Shown: positions 22,239 through 33,980, counted from the stretch's first letter. The stretch is 64,000 nt of DNA from Tupaia tana (GCA_026018925.1 JAKSZU010000018.1:31372452-31436451), one strand, 5' to 3'. Notes: generated from the sequence alone by a model not told the origin. A program made the numbers and translations.

Positions 22239-23194
22239 ACTAATTCTTCTAGGAGGCATCCCTGAGGACTGCCTGGAGGAGGAGGCATGTGAGCTGGGCT
22301 TGAACACAAAGCAGCTCACTGGACATCCCTTCCTCTGGCCTGATTTATGTTTTTGATTTTTTTTTCCCAATGTGGACACACACTCTTTCCCAGGATGACC
22401 TCATCCATGCGTGTGCTCAATTTCAGCTCCTGTCTTTGCTCAGGCCTCTCATCATGACACTGTCTCACTGCCCCTGCCCCCCTCCCCTTTGTCCATTCTC
22501 AGTTGTCCTATTTCTGGTGCCTAATTACAGTCGCGCTATGCAGACAATGACGAGGCCATCGTTCTCAAAAGATGATTGTGTCTGCCTGCTCTTTTGTCCA
22601 GAGTAGAAAGACAGCAAGACAGTCCAGATCATAGAAATGAGTGTAGCGTTAGTGAGAAACCATTTCAGAAAGCACTCGAAGTGATGCTGTCTGTCACCAC
22701 ACTCAGGGGCTCACCCCGACAGCCCGCACAGCTCCTGCCCTGCTCTGGGCTAGATGTCTTAGCACATTCACTCCTATTCTTAGGCCTGAATTCCTTTCTT
22801 AGAAGACTCTCTAAAACAGTGTATGTGTACATGCCTGTGTGCGTGTGTGTGTGCGTGTGTGTCTGTGTGTGCTAGCCACAGGAACTGGAGCTCCTCCGGC
22901 CAGGAGCAGATTTAGACACAACATAGTTTGGGTGGGAAATGTGCTCTTGCATGCAGCCCAGGCTTGAGCCTTGGTAGACAGAGTCACTGTCCTCATTGGA
23001 CACAACGGGCCAAGGGCCCAGAGGCTGAAACTTGTCAAGGCCTCTTGAAAATGTTTGGGACCTGCAGGGGGCAAGGCAGAATACTGATTCCCAAAGGAGA
23101 AAAAGAATACTGTCAAGTGAAAAGTAACACTGTTATGAATAAAACGAAGAAAAAGTTTCCCCACTTTCCACAACCCCCCAAAATTAGCATTTAA
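22239..23194. other. no gene; TG-rich simple repeat inside
   Basis: A GTGTGTGTGCGTGTGTGTC tract lies at about 22837-22871. Part of 22360-22500 may be diverged L2. The rest is unassigned. Confidence 0.35.
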
Positions 23195-23545
23195 TGTAGA
23201 ATATGAGTGTACTTTAATATATTTAATATTATCAATATGTATTTATATAATATGCTTAATATGTTATTAAAATATATAAACTGATATACCTATATAATAT
23301 ATTTCATGTTAATGATATATTTATATATGCTTAATATTTTATTATAAATTATACAATACCATATAATTAGATACCATATATTTAATATTTATTATATATA
23401 TTTATGTAATATGCTCAATATTCTATAGATATATCATATATTTGATATTTAGTGTATATTTATGTAATATGTTTAATATTCTATTATAAAAACAGATACT
23501 ATTATGTAAATATGCAGATATATAATATATTTAATATTGCATAGG
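23195..23545. repeat. AT-rich degenerate tandem array
   Basis: About 350 bp almost free of G and C. Variants of the phrases ATTTATGTAATATGCTCAATATT, shortened as ATTTATGTAATATG and AATATTCTATTATAAA, recur every 50-65 bp, for example near 23238, 23319, 23400 and 23459. Confidence 0.75.
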
Positions 23546-24142
23546 AAGGGGCAGCACACAGGGGCCACGTCCAGCCTGTAAAGACTTTTTGAAGCCTCAT
23601 CGGTCCTCAGAGAACGAGCGTGAGGGTCACCATTCTCTCATCTCTCGAACTCCCGAGAAGCCACCCAGCACGTTCAGAAGAGAAGGCTTCTGTGGTGGCG
23701 TGGGAGAGGCTTTTCTTTCTCCATCATAAATCGGAGAGTTTAAACATCACTGGCAAGAGGAAGATTTAAGAATGAAAATGATGAAAACTTATAAAATCTT
23801 TCCAACAGGACGGTAATTGCAGTAATAATCCCCTTTGTTACAGAAGCTACTGTATTATGGGTGACCTTGACTTCCATTATGTTCTGTTACCTTTAGCTCG
23901 GAATCTATAACTCAGGGGACTATTAATTATCTTGCCATAAGGGCCGGCCAGAGTGAGGGAATTTCTGAAAGAGTAAATGCCACATCGATAGAAAGGAGAG
24001 CTCCTCGGCTGCTTGACGGCTGTTATCTGCGATTAGGATTCAGCAGCCCACGGTCAGAGCCAGGAGATTATTCCTGTTTAGGCTCTCCCGTCGCTTCAAA
24101 CTTTTCTGATCACCCTGCCCTCTCTCTCTGACTTACTTAGCT

Positions 24143-24214
24143 CATAAAACAAAACAGTTTATCTATACAATTTAAACACTCCTGCTTTGTCATCAGCCAC
24201 ATCCCTGGAGTGTG
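24143..24214 (+). repeat. copy 1 of a diverged 75-bp direct repeat
   Basis: Shares AAAACAAAACA, ATACAATTTAAACA and CCACATCCCT with copy 2, which lies exactly 640 bp to the right. It is not a recognised transposon. Confidence 0.8.
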
Positions 24215-24782
24215 CTTTGCTGCTAAGAGTTGCATAAAAAGAAAACGCTTTATTTTCATGTATTTTTTTTCCTATGGCATTTTTTTCCCAATTTACGGTT
24301 CATCCCATGGAGCTACGTACTCCCATCGTTCACCGTTTATTACCGTCAGGATAGAGGATATTAATTTCGCCTCTCTCTAGTTCACTAAGTGTTGTCTATG
24401 CTATGTTGGAGGTGACAATAAAGAAGATTTTTTTTTAAAAAACGAGCTGCAAATCAGATTAAAGGAAGGTTTTTCATGTGCCATCATCTTCTTAAAAGAG
24501 CTAGCCCCAACCAACGTGCTGACTACTCGGCATCCGTTGGAAATTTTATCCTTCGATTTCAATCTTTGGTTACAGCCAAGGAACTATTCCGAGAAGTTCT
24601 CTGCAGTCACGACTAACCCCAAAGCAAAATTTCCATCTTCCCTCCTAATGCCCTAATTGAATTTAGGGATCGGTTATGTTTTGCATAGGCATCCACCCCA
24701 CATCAATGGCAAAGATTCAAAAAGAGTCTTAGGGAGTGGATCAGATAAATATGGGCTGCAAATATGCTGATTTACTCCAGCT

Positions 24783-24857
24783 TGTAAAACAAAACAATTT
24801 ACGTATACAATTTAAACATTCTTTCTAGTTTTTCATAAACCACATCCCTTGGGTGTA
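24783..24857 (+). repeat. copy 2 of a diverged 75-bp direct repeat
   Basis: Collinear with 24143-24214 by eye at roughly 75-80 percent identity: TAAAACAAAACAATTTA, TATACAATTTAAACATTC and ACCACATCCCTTGGGTGT. Confidence 0.8.
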
Positions 24858-24870
24858 TAATTGAGATTTC

Positions 24871-25754
24871 CTTGCCACCCAGAAGATAGCGAGATAGTCC
24901 GCTGAGCTTTGTTCCTCTTCTGTGGGAGGGCGGCTGGATCCGTGAGCTGCTTCTTAGCAGGAAGCTGCCGGCAGCTTCAGATGTGCTCTTGTCAGATGCT
25001 GGACCCGCCGGCGACGCTAGGGAGCAGGCTGACATAAGGATTATGGATGTGCAGCAGCCATGGCATCGGAAAAGGCAGAAGCCCCTGCAAACAGCAGCCT
25101 TGTCTGTCTCTTTCATTTTGGCTTGGGAGAGAAAAGAGAGCTAAAGGAATAGGGAGACACATTTCACGCTCAGAGGCACCTACTATCTGGAGCCACATGC
25201 CACGGACAAGCTACCCTTATAATATGCAAGAGCAGGGACCAAGAAGAGAGATGTTTTTCTACCTTGGTTCTCCCGTGAGCCCTGGAGGAGGGGATGTAGC
25301 TCTTCCATGGGGGAGACTGTGTGGTCTAAGGACCTGGCAGCTACTGCAGTCTGTATTCGAGGGATCTGAGCTCTTGCTCTGAAGCAGTGTGGGGATAGCT
25401 GTAGTAAGCCAGGTCAGCCTAGCTTCCTAAATGTCCACCAGTAAAGGCATGGGCAAAAGCAAAAGTGATGACATCGTGTGGTGGAATATTACACCACAGT
25501 TAAAAGGAATGAATCAGATAGTCAAATGGCAAAAGCAACTTGGAGGATAGTATAGACACACCAAGTGGTATTGTCCATGGCTATGGAAATGAAGGCAAGT
25601 TCGAAGCGTGAAGCAAGGACTCCTCAGTCCACCAGCTACTGGAGAAGAGGGAAGTGAAGTAGAGGGATAAGACAAGGAGTGGGCAAAAGAGAACCCAGTT
25701 GAATGTGCATTGTTTTATGTTCATTAAAATCATCTGAAGCAAATCTGGCGTTTG
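24871..25754. other. mostly unique; possible L1 scrap at 25430-25530
   Basis: No SINE is present. GTGGAATATTACACCACAGT followed by AAAAGGAATGAATCAG loosely resembles the L1 ORF2 end. The remainder is unassigned. Confidence 0.3.
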
Positions 25755-25877
25755 TTTGTTTGTTTTTGCTATCGGACACGTGCATGCTCCAGACAGAGAC
25801 GATGAGAAGGAAAGTGAGAAATCACCCCCTGGGTGGATGGCCACGCAGCAATCCCTTCTCTATTTTCCTTCTGGGCT
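25755..25877 (-). mobile_element. type A SINE, lacking its tRNA-like head
   Basis: Only the 3' body and tail remain: minus-strand AGAAGGGATTGCTGCGTGGC, and the (CAAA)n tail seen as GTTTGTTTGTTTG. Confidence 0.8.
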
Positions 25878-25928
25878 TCCAAATATGGCTTGTGAAAGAT
25901 TTTCTTTTCTGGTTTGTAGGAGCTTGAT

Positions 25929-25960
25929 TTTATTTATTTATTTATTTATTTATTTATTAT
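25929..25960. repeat. (TTTA)n microsatellite
   Basis: About 8 TTTA units. Confidence 0.9.
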
Positions 25961-25995
25961 TCTCTGTACTTATTTGTACTTAAAGCAATGTTTTT

Positions 25996-26109
25996 TTTTG
26001 CTCACCAGAAAGAGGCAGAGAGACAGACAGGGAAAAAGAACTACTCAGCAGAATGTGGTCACTCTGCAATCTGTTCTCTTCCATCTCTTCCTCCTGTTGG
26101 GATTTGGGG

Positions 26110-26150
<41 letters not shown>

Positions 26151-26247
26151 GCCCCAGGTGTTTTTTAAGTCACCAGGGCTAGGATCCGAACCTTGGTGTA
26201 CTATGGGCAACCTGATTCCCTTAACCAGTAGGCTATGGGGCCAACTC
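25996..26247 (-). mobile_element. tRNA-derived SINE, type A, with internal (CA)n
   Basis: The minus-strand head is GGCCCCATAGCCTACTGGTT. Flanks TAAAGCAATGTTTTTT (25980) and TAAAGCAATATTTTTT (26248) are a target duplication. The normal CG-rich body stretch has become a (CA)n run. Confidence 0.85.
26112..26148. repeat. (CA)n microsatellite inside a SINE
   Basis: About 17 CA units at the body position where intact copies read GCACGCACGCACACGCG-like sequence. Confidence 0.95.
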
Positions 26248-26259
26248 TAAAGCAATATT

Positions 26260-28076
26260 TTTTGTTTTATTTTTTTTAATTGAAAATATGAGTGTCCAAA
26301 CCACAGATTAAAACCCACTGTCAACAGAGCTCAGTTTGTAAATCCAGAAGCCCCAGTCAGAATGCAGCTCCTAAGTTGTAGAAGTCAGTCACCTTTAGGA
26401 TTTTAAATTGCACCATTTGGGTGTAATTGAGTTTCTTTTTACCCCCACCCCTCTCCTTTTAGTCAAATTAAACTTATTGATTAAAGCCCATTAGTATGTA
26501 ATGGATTGTTAATTTGACTCTTTTTACAAATCATATTTATCTGCACCAATAAAATATTTGGATTTAATATTCATATGTCACATTTATGGTGATGTTGATT
26601 GAAGGCCAGGCACTTTGAAGTGAAAGCAGACACTTTGTCTTTTATCCACACGAGGGAAAGGTACAATTTGATCCATGAACTCTTCCAAAGGTGGGAAACT
26701 TGAATACAAAGAAAATTAGAGAACAGAAGAGAAATGTCCCCTACTCTTTTTTTACCTTGCAGATTGGACAGAGATCTCACATATGTGTTTGCCTGTGTTT
26801 TAGAATGTCCAGCATTGGAACCGTCCAAGGTGGTATTTAAGTTATTTATAATGTGGTTGCAAAAATCCCAAGGAGGAACCCAAAATCGAATTTTTGGTAA
26901 ACATCAGTTGAGCTATGGTCTTAGGCACTCATTTTTCCTGCTGAGGAAAATAGAGCCCAAAGAAAGATCAAGTCTTTGCCTTCTTTTGCTGGTAGAGGGC
27001 ATTTAGCAGGCGGTTGCTTAAAGGGAAAACATGAATATATTTTCTGTGTATTTCAAGTAGATATTAACTGAACACTGCAGGTGCAGTGGTTGCTGGGAAT
27101 GCAGGACAGAAATACCGAAAGCTGTTACCATTTATTGAATGTCTGTTCTCTGCCTGGCTCCGAAAAGGAGGCTAAAAATATTTAACATCTAGTACAGCAT
27201 AAGCACCAACCAATTGGAATGGATTCCATCTGAAAACAAAACAACTGGCACTCCTCACTGGTTTACCAACCAGGTTTGTTTCTAAACTGCTTCTTTCTCG
27301 AATAGGAAATGCTACATTCAAGTTTATTTAGCACTCAATTATAGGAGCTATATTTGCCTAAGCTTATGATGCATTTAATTATTTTTTTCTTTCTTTTTCT
27401 TTTTTTTTTTTTATTCTGTTGGTACCAATCTTAATGCAAATAGAGTTTTCTGGATTTTTTTTTTTTTTTTGCAAGACATCTCAAGCCTTTTGAGACCCAG
27501 ACTAGCTCTACTTTCTAAATAAATAAAAAATAAATACATGCTTTTCCTGATCCTAGCCAAATCCCATTACAAAGAGAACCAAGACACCATCAGAATTCCT
27601 TTGTTGCTCAGGGGGTTGTCCTATCAATATTGTATAAAGCAAGCCGGTCATTGGCTAGGCTTCAGACTTCTGTTATTTCAAGGGTTTGGGATAATATTCG
27701 TTGTAATGAGATCCAATCTATAAAAATACAATTTCTTTGTGCAAGGTGGGTAACAAAACAGTCTGGCCCAGCCAGTGGCGGGCTGTGACAATATTTGGTC
27801 CACGGTCTTTACAGACAAAGAACTGAACTGGTCCTCATTAAAGATGGAGCAGGATCGCTACAACTTTTTTTGACACCTGCTTCGATAGAAACTATCTGTG
27901 GCCTATTGCAAGTCATTTGACCCAGCTCAGGACGTTTCCATTTGTCACTTAACAGCCATGTGTCAGAAGCAAGAGGCTTTGAACACAAATTGTGATTTCT
28001 TTGCAGTTATCTTCTGAGAAAAAGCTTTCTTTTTCCAGTATAAAATAATCTAATTTTTGAAGCAGTAACCTTTATT
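26260..28076. other. repeat-poor block, candidate conserved regulatory elements
   Basis: No SINE, L1 or LTR is recognised. The best-looking islands are 26390-26680 (GATTAAAGCCCATTAGTATG), 27180-27390 and 27480-28040 (GGATAATATTCGTTGTAATG; CCAGTGGCGGGCTGTGACAA). Poly-T runs at 27400-27412 and 27458-27471 separate islands. Confidence 0.4.
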
Positions 28077-28099
28077 TAAAAAAAAAAAAAAAAAAAAAA
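28077..28099. repeat. poly(A) run
   Basis: About 22 A residues with no SINE body next to it. Confidence 0.9.
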
Positions 28100-28302
28100 C
28101 CATTAACATGCAAGTTTTTATATCGAATATCTTTTTTTTTTCTTTAAGAAACTCTACCCCCTTCATAAGCAGTCATTATCCTAGATAAGTATGTTGTGAA
28201 CCAGGATATAGAAAGGAAGTGGGAAGTTTCCCTGGACTCAGCAGAAATCTGGGGTCAGAAGCAGAAATGGTCCCTTGTAAGTGAATGGCTAATAGTCATG
28301 TA

Positions 28303-28353
<51 letters not shown>
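28303..28353. repeat. (CT)n microsatellite
   Basis: About 23 CT units, nearly perfect, not attached to a SINE. Confidence 0.95.
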
Positions 28354-28389
28354 GCCTGAATTCCAGGGGATAGATTTTTACACGAATAT

Positions 28390-28495
28390 GTCATAACTCC
28401 AGACTGAACTGTAAAATCCTAGAGGACAGGGAATAGATTCCATTTGTTTATTTCTCTCTGCAGGACTTAACAAAATAAGTATTTGTTGATTACAT
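28390..28495 (+). mobile_element. L2 LINE 3' fragment
   Basis: AAAATCCTAGAGGACAGGGA and TAAGTATTTGTTGATTACAT match the last part of L2. Confidence 0.6.
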
Positions 28496-30404
28496 GGTAA
28501 ATTTGGGGATTAGAAATGTCCTTAAAAATCTTGACCAAGTGACTTTAAACGCTGGCAATGCTGGTGTATCCCACCTGGACTGAGTATAATAATATTTGGA
28601 GGATTAATTAAATGTTGGGCAACTCTTGTGCTAGCTGGCTGTTGTAAGAACTGAGTATTAGGGCAAAAACATTTATAAAATACATAATACTGATTGATGC
28701 AGTAAGTTATACTCCCTCGGGCAAAGATGTTATATAAACCACAAGGTATTTGGGCACTGCAACATTTAAGACATCAGAAGATGCTTAAATACCATGAGAT
28801 TTACAAATATTTTTTATAGTTAAATGAATTTAACTTTGAAAGTTACTTAATATTCCATGAGGTTTGAGGCTGAAACTTATTTTTCTTTTTGGTATTTGAA
28901 TGTGTTTCATTCCAGTTGATGCGAGCAAGTTAGTATGAGTGCTTAATGGCATATCATAAAGGATTTAACTTAATTCCACCATAATGAATTAATTCTCTCA
29001 GTGACACTGTTTTCATTATAGATTTAATGACATCACCTTGGCCAAGATTCAGGAATTCAGAACTCTGCGTTACCCTGAACTATCTAAAACTGAAAATGGA
29101 AAGACGATTCTGTTTTGTGTCTGTGTTCTCCAACTGTGGATAAGGGTACACGGGCAATTTCTATTATTTGAGTAGTTGGGTTAAAAATAAAACTCTCAAC
29201 TCCAGTGAGGAAATTGGATTCCACATTCTCGTAAACTGTCCTTGGGGATATTCATTTTACAAAACATGAAACCAAGAAGAAGAAGAAAGCTCTAGTGTGT
29301 CTTTTCATTTGCTTATGTCATGATTATTTGTTGTAAACATAAAAGGACAAATATGCAATCTGAAATCATCATTCAGAAACAAGTTTTCACCAGCTAAGGA
29401 AAGAGGGGATGGGTGTAAAAATATGTATGCTGACTTTTCAAGGGCTGTGTTTGATTTCCTTTTGGATTTGTTTGTTTTGTGGAATTAGAGGGAGGGTGCA
29501 TCCTATTTTTATAGGCTTGTATTGTTACCCTAGGAATGTTTTTGGCAGATGCAAAATGAGAAACAAATTTCATGTGTGCTCCAGTGCCCTTCAGGGCCTT
29601 GAAAGACAGAAACAAAGTACCGTGGTTTGTCATCAGAGCTCCCGGAAGCCACAAGGAAACACAACTTAGGAACTAAATTGCTCAAAATGGGATAAAAATG
29701 AAAAATGTATGGCAAATGATCTCAAGCTAGAAGCCTAACCCTCAGGAAGAAGGGCCCACCGGTAATGCTAATTGGTCTTGAACAATAGCAGTTTGCAGTG
29801 CAAGACGAGAGAACGCCCGTTTCTCTCTGATTCTGTTCTATAGACATCTTCCCGGGATTTGAAATTGATAATTGTGGACACAGAGATACACTTGACCTAA
29901 TTTGCCAGCCTATTTGGAGTTATGGGTGTCACCCTGCATGTCTGGTCTGTATGCAGATGGTTCCTGCCGCCTTCAATAAAGTTGGAAAACACAACATTTG
30001 TGTTTTTTTCTTCTCCAGATTATTGAAAAGAGCTGGTTGTCAGTGCCCTGGGTGTTGAAATGAGAAATGTCATGCTAATTCTTTAGAAGTGTGCCTTATG
30101 TGTGTAGAACGGGCAAGCACACTGGACTCAGTGTTCTGGGCTAAATTCAGGGTGAGAGCGTGAAGTCGATCATTACTGGCACCAAGTCCGAATCAGTGAA
30201 TGCTTTAGCAGAGCAGATAATATTTCCGACTTGCGCTCACAAGAACGCCTGCTTTAATCGGTTGAGTACTTACTGACTCAGTGATGGCCAAACCACTCAT
30301 ATGAGATTCACCTTCCTTTTTAGTTTTTATCCTCTTCCGTACCATTGGTACTATCATTTACCTATTTTTCTTTTCAAATACATTTATTTATCAAAAGAAA
30401 GTTT
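28496..30404. other. repeat-poor unique sequence, candidate conserved elements
   Basis: 1.9 kb without a recognised repeat. The part at 29700-30050 (GGATTTGAAATTGATAATTG; CTTCAATAAAGTTGGAAAAC) is the most enhancer-like. No exon or ORF of substance is seen. Confidence 0.35.
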
Positions 30405-30650
30405 GGGGCCAGCCTGTGGACCAGTGGTTAAGGTAACTGAATCTCACCTGGCTAGCTGCCGACCTTGGTGTCTGAAAAACATGCCGGGTGCATGCGCATG
30501 CATCTCCAAAGTACTGAAAGGAGTGACAGAGGAGAGGGGTTTGTGACATGACTATCCTCTACTCAGAGAGGCTTTCTCACTTTCTCTGTCCGTCTGTCTC
30601 TCTCTCTCTCTGGTGAGCACATGCACCCTCTGGCAATGTTTTTTAAAAGA
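30405..30650 (+). mobile_element. tRNA-derived SINE, type A
   Basis: The head is GGGGCCAGCCTGTGGACCAG. The body is diverged (GAGGAGAGGGGTTTGTGACA) and the end reads CCCTCTGGCAATGTTTT. It is the first SINE after a 4-kb gap. Confidence 0.85.
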
Positions 30651-30792
30651 AAAAAGAACATTTATATTACTTTCGTAAAAGGAAACCAACAGCCCTTCAC
30701 CATCAATATGAAGTAACTATCAAAATAATTGTTGCTTGTTTAATGTTATCTGTGCCCTAGACCTTCTTGTTCTTCATTAAAAAGGGAAATTA

Positions 30793-30836
30793 TTGGGCCA
30801 AGAAGGTGGCATGGTGGTTAAGGTACTGAACTATAG
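30793..30836 (+). mobile_element. SINE head fragment
   Basis: Only the tRNA-like first 43 bases remain (GGGCCAAGAAGGTGGCATGG, TGGTTAAGGTACTGAACTA). The break at about 30836 leads straight into unrelated sequence. Confidence 0.75.
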
Positions 30837-31136
30837 TTCCATCACACATAGCTCTCATCCCCTCCTGAGACCTGCAGACTAGCCAGAACATGATCTTCCT
30901 TGAAGTGTTGGCCCAAAAGCAAACCAGCAAAGCCTGATTTCACTAGCAGAGCTGCACAAGCACATTTCAAATTACTGACGGCATTGTGGCTGCAGACATC
31001 CCATTGACCAAAGCATGCCATGGGGCCGAACCCAAAGTCAAAGGCAAGCAACGTGCTTCACTATTAGCAGGAGAGACAAGCAGGTGACAAAGAGCACAGA
31101 CACAGGGGATGCATCAAGGTTAATCATAGAATCCCC
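30837..31136. other. unassigned, perhaps an old repeat
   Basis: CCCATTGACCAAAGCATGCC and GCCGAACCCAAAGTCAAAGG resemble parts of an old LTR or DNA repeat. Not identified. Confidence 0.3.
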
Positions 31137-31400
31137 CAGGATCAGCAGATGGCGTAATGGTTACGTTGCTGGACTCCCACACGACCAACCACTGTTCAAG
31201 TCCTGGACCCGGAGGCTTGAAACTCATGCAGGGTATGAGTGTGTACATGCCCAAAATCCCAGAGAAGAATGGAGGAGAAGGGATTGTGGCATGTTCATTC
31301 TTCTGGGGGGGTGATGTCTCACTTCCTGTCTCTCTCTATCTCTCCAGTGAGTTCACATGCCCTGTAGCAAAAATCTCTCTCTAAAAAAAATAAATAAAAT
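31137..31400 (+). mobile_element. tRNA-derived SINE, type A
   Basis: The head is GGATCAGCAGATGGCGTAAT, the body GGAGGAGAAGGGATTGTGGC and the end CCCTGTAGCAAAAATCTCTC. Confidence 0.95.
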
Positions 31401-31824
31401 AATTAATAATTAATAATAATAGAGTCTCCTCTTTTCTCTTCTTAAGCGTAGGAGTACAGGAATCCTCCTTTATGGCTATAGCTTATTTATCTTCTTAGAC
31501 ACAAGAATATTTTAATACAACCCTGCTGCAATAGCTATGATACGAGGGGACTTCAAAACACTCATGGTTTGACTTGCTTCACATGCAATGCACTGATGCT
31601 TTGAGTACCCATATTGTATGTTGTAACAACGTACAATGATTAAATGTAAATATATATACATAAAAGAGTGGAGGTAGGAAACAGAAGAAAACTGGGAAGT
31701 GTTGGATAAGTCCATCACCTAATCATAATGATGGTAGCACGGTTGTTTGCTTATATTCAAACTCATCAAGAGTTACATATTAAATATGTGCAGTTTTTTG
31801 TATAGCAACTATACCTAACTAATG
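31401..31824. other. no gene recognised
   Basis: AT-rich and unassigned. GAGGGGACTTCAAAACACTC near 31546 resembles a mariner-type terminal sequence. Confidence 0.3.
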
Positions 31825-31960
31825 TTCAAAGAAAAAAGATTCACAGGAAAATGCAATTAAAGTATTCCATTTTGGTGCAAGAAAAGTTAATCCATGCATA
31901 GTTATTTTGCGATATGCATTTTCTGTAAATTTGTTGAAGACTGTGTGTGCTGCACTTCAG
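31825..31960 (-). mobile_element. mariner-like non-autonomous DNA element fragment
   Basis: Read on the minus strand, GTCTTCAACAAATTTACAGA, ACTATGCATGGATTAACTTT and TTGCACCAAAATGGAATACT follow a mammalian mariner-derived repeat. It could pair with the terminus-like word at 31546 as its other end. Confidence 0.5.
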
Positions 31961-32034
31961 AAAGATTGAATGGTGCCTTTCCTAGCTACCTCATGTAGCA
32001 CTCTTTGTTTTCATTATCAAGAAACTAGAGTTCA

Positions 32035-32308
32035 GGACCAACAGGTGGCGTAAATGGTTATGTTGTTGGACTCCAACATGGCAGACTGTGGTTTGAATCA
32101 TGGATCCAGTGGCTTGAAACTCATGCCAGGCATGTGTGCATCCGTGCCCAAAATCCCAAGAAGAGAATGGAGGAGAAGAGACTATAGCATGGTCATCCCC
32201 CCAGGGGGGTTGATTTCTCACTTTCTGTCTCTTTGTCTCTGTCTCTCTGGGAAGTACGCATACTTTATAGCAAAGATATATATATTAAAAAAAAGAAAGA
32301 AAAAGAAA
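32035..32308 (+). mobile_element. tRNA-derived SINE, type A
   Basis: The head is GGACCAACAGGTGGCGTAAA, the body GGAGGAGAAGAGACTATAGC, and the tail (AAAG)n. Flanks AAGAAACTAGAGTTCA and AAGAAACTGAATTTGA suggest a decayed target duplication. Confidence 0.9.
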
Positions 32309-32673
32309 CTGAATTTGAAGGCAAGAAAATGCCTTTCCCAGGTCAAAGAGGGAGTGGGTAGCAGATCATAGCAGCCCCAAGTCTCCGACTTCTGTCTGGT
32401 ACACTTCCCACTCTGTAAAATTAGTGAGATCACAATCAGTGAAGTTTTCTCATCGTTTTCTTCAAGAAAACAAGGGAGCTACTGAACTCCACAGCGAGTG
32501 AGATGTCGTATATGAGTCAACAGAGCCACAAAATAAAAATGTTTACAGAAGTTACTGTAGAGATATTTGGGATTCATCCCTCCATTATAACTGAAATTAG
32601 ATGTTACACATGAACAAAGGCTCACATGTAAGCAAATACTTTCACAGACTGATTCGTAATGCTTTAAAGTGTT
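32309..32673. other. no gene or repeat recognised
   Basis: Unassigned. AGGTCAAAGAGGGAGTGGGT near 32340 could be a MIR scrap. Confidence 0.3.
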
Positions 32674-32928
32674 TGTGTTCTGTGTTTATGAGAGAGTGTG
32701 TGCAAGAGAGAGAGAGAGAGAGAGAAAGATAGAAAGGGAGAAATACCCTCCACAGGATCTGGTCATGCCACAATCCCCCTTCCTCCAGTTCTGTAGACCA
32801 TCCGATCTTGGGCACTTGTGTGCATGCCCGGCATGTTTAGGCCAACTAGGCCAGGGATTCAAACCAGCTGCTACATGGGATCTGGCTTCTGAGCAGCACA
32901 TCACCGCTGTGACCTAGAGTTGGCCCTG
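32674..32928 (-). mobile_element. tRNA-derived SINE, type A, diverged
   Basis: The minus-strand head is GGGCCAACTCTAGGTCACAG. A (GA)n run sits in the tract. Flanks GCTTTAAAGTGTTT (32661) and GCTTTAAGGTATTT (32929) form the target duplication. Confidence 0.8.
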
Positions 32929-33146
32929 CTTTAAGGTATTTTAAAAGCAAAACAATGAGTGAAGTCATTTATATCATGCCATTTCTACAACCCCTTATAT
33001 TTTAGTCAATGGAATAAAATATAGCAGTTTTGTTTAAATTTGGAGCAAGGAAAGATTTTCAGTTTAGGACTTGATGGTGTTTTGTTTGTCCTACCCTCCT
33101 CCCCAACTAATGAAATAAAGTCAATTTCACTCTATTTAGGTAAGCC

Positions 33147-33404
33147 TTTTTTTTTTTTTTTTTTTTTGAGAGAGAGAGAGAGAGAGATTTTTACTATAGG
33201 GCATGTGCACTTGCCAGAGAGACAGAGAGAAAAAGAAAAATCACCCTTGAGAGGTGTGGCCACACTGTAATCCCTTCTCCATTTTCCTCTTAGCATTTTG
33301 GGCATACGTACACATGTGAGTTTCAAACCACCAGGTCCAGGACTTGAACTGTGATTGACTATATGGGAATCCAGTGCCTCAACCACTACACCACCTGCTG
33401 GTTA
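33147..33404 (-). mobile_element. tRNA-derived SINE, type A
   Basis: The minus-strand head is AACCAGCAGGTGGTGTAGTG and the body GAGAAGGGATTACAGTGTGG. The CT tract reads as (GA)n here and the tail as poly-T. Confidence 0.9.
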
Positions 33405-33980
33405 CTAGGCAGGTCACTGAGGGTTCAGTCTTTCCAAAACTAGAAAAAGAAACAGCACGTCCATGGGGGGCAACACACATCTCCCCTAAGTATGAGCTCT
33501 TCTTTGACAGAGAAGACCTCGGACCAAGGCCCCAAGGATCAAGCATGTCCTCTCCAGGTAGACCCTCCCCAGTGTAGAGTGACTTGTCCTCAGCCCAGAA
33601 AATGCAGCTAGGACGTTTGCCTGCTCTCCAGCCTGCACCATTAGTACCACCTTACCCATGCTCAAGCTGTGAGCCGTGAGGAGTGCGGCTTCAAGCTATT
33701 TAGAATCCCTGCCAGAAACAGAGGCCACCATTTGGGGCATAATCAGAGAACTTTCAAAACAAGCAAAACCTAAGAGATCATGTCAGCCCTTCCTTGTCAG
33801 GAGAGGAAGGAAGCCCAGCTTTCCTTAGCAGCTCATATCAGTGTTGGATGGCTTTGCCTGGGCCTCAGTTCTGTATTGGTGAGATGATAGGTTGCGTGGG
33901 GTGAGGGTTTTCTAGACTTTGGCTATCTGTGTATGTTATGTTTACACTTTTTGCCACATCTGAACTGCATGTACTCTTAT
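33405..33980. other. no gene or repeat recognised
   Basis: Unassigned unique sequence. Confidence 0.3.

Larger units (their letters stand above)
23546..24870. other. 1.3 kb repeat-free block, candidate conserved regulatory element cluster
   Basis: No transposon is recognised over 1.3 kb, although this window averages about one SINE per kilobase. CpG-containing words persist and TAAT/ATTA cores are frequent (GGTAATTGCAGTAATAATCC near 23812; CAGGGGACTATTAATTATCT near 23913). It contains two diverged copies of a 75-bp unit. Confidence 0.45.
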
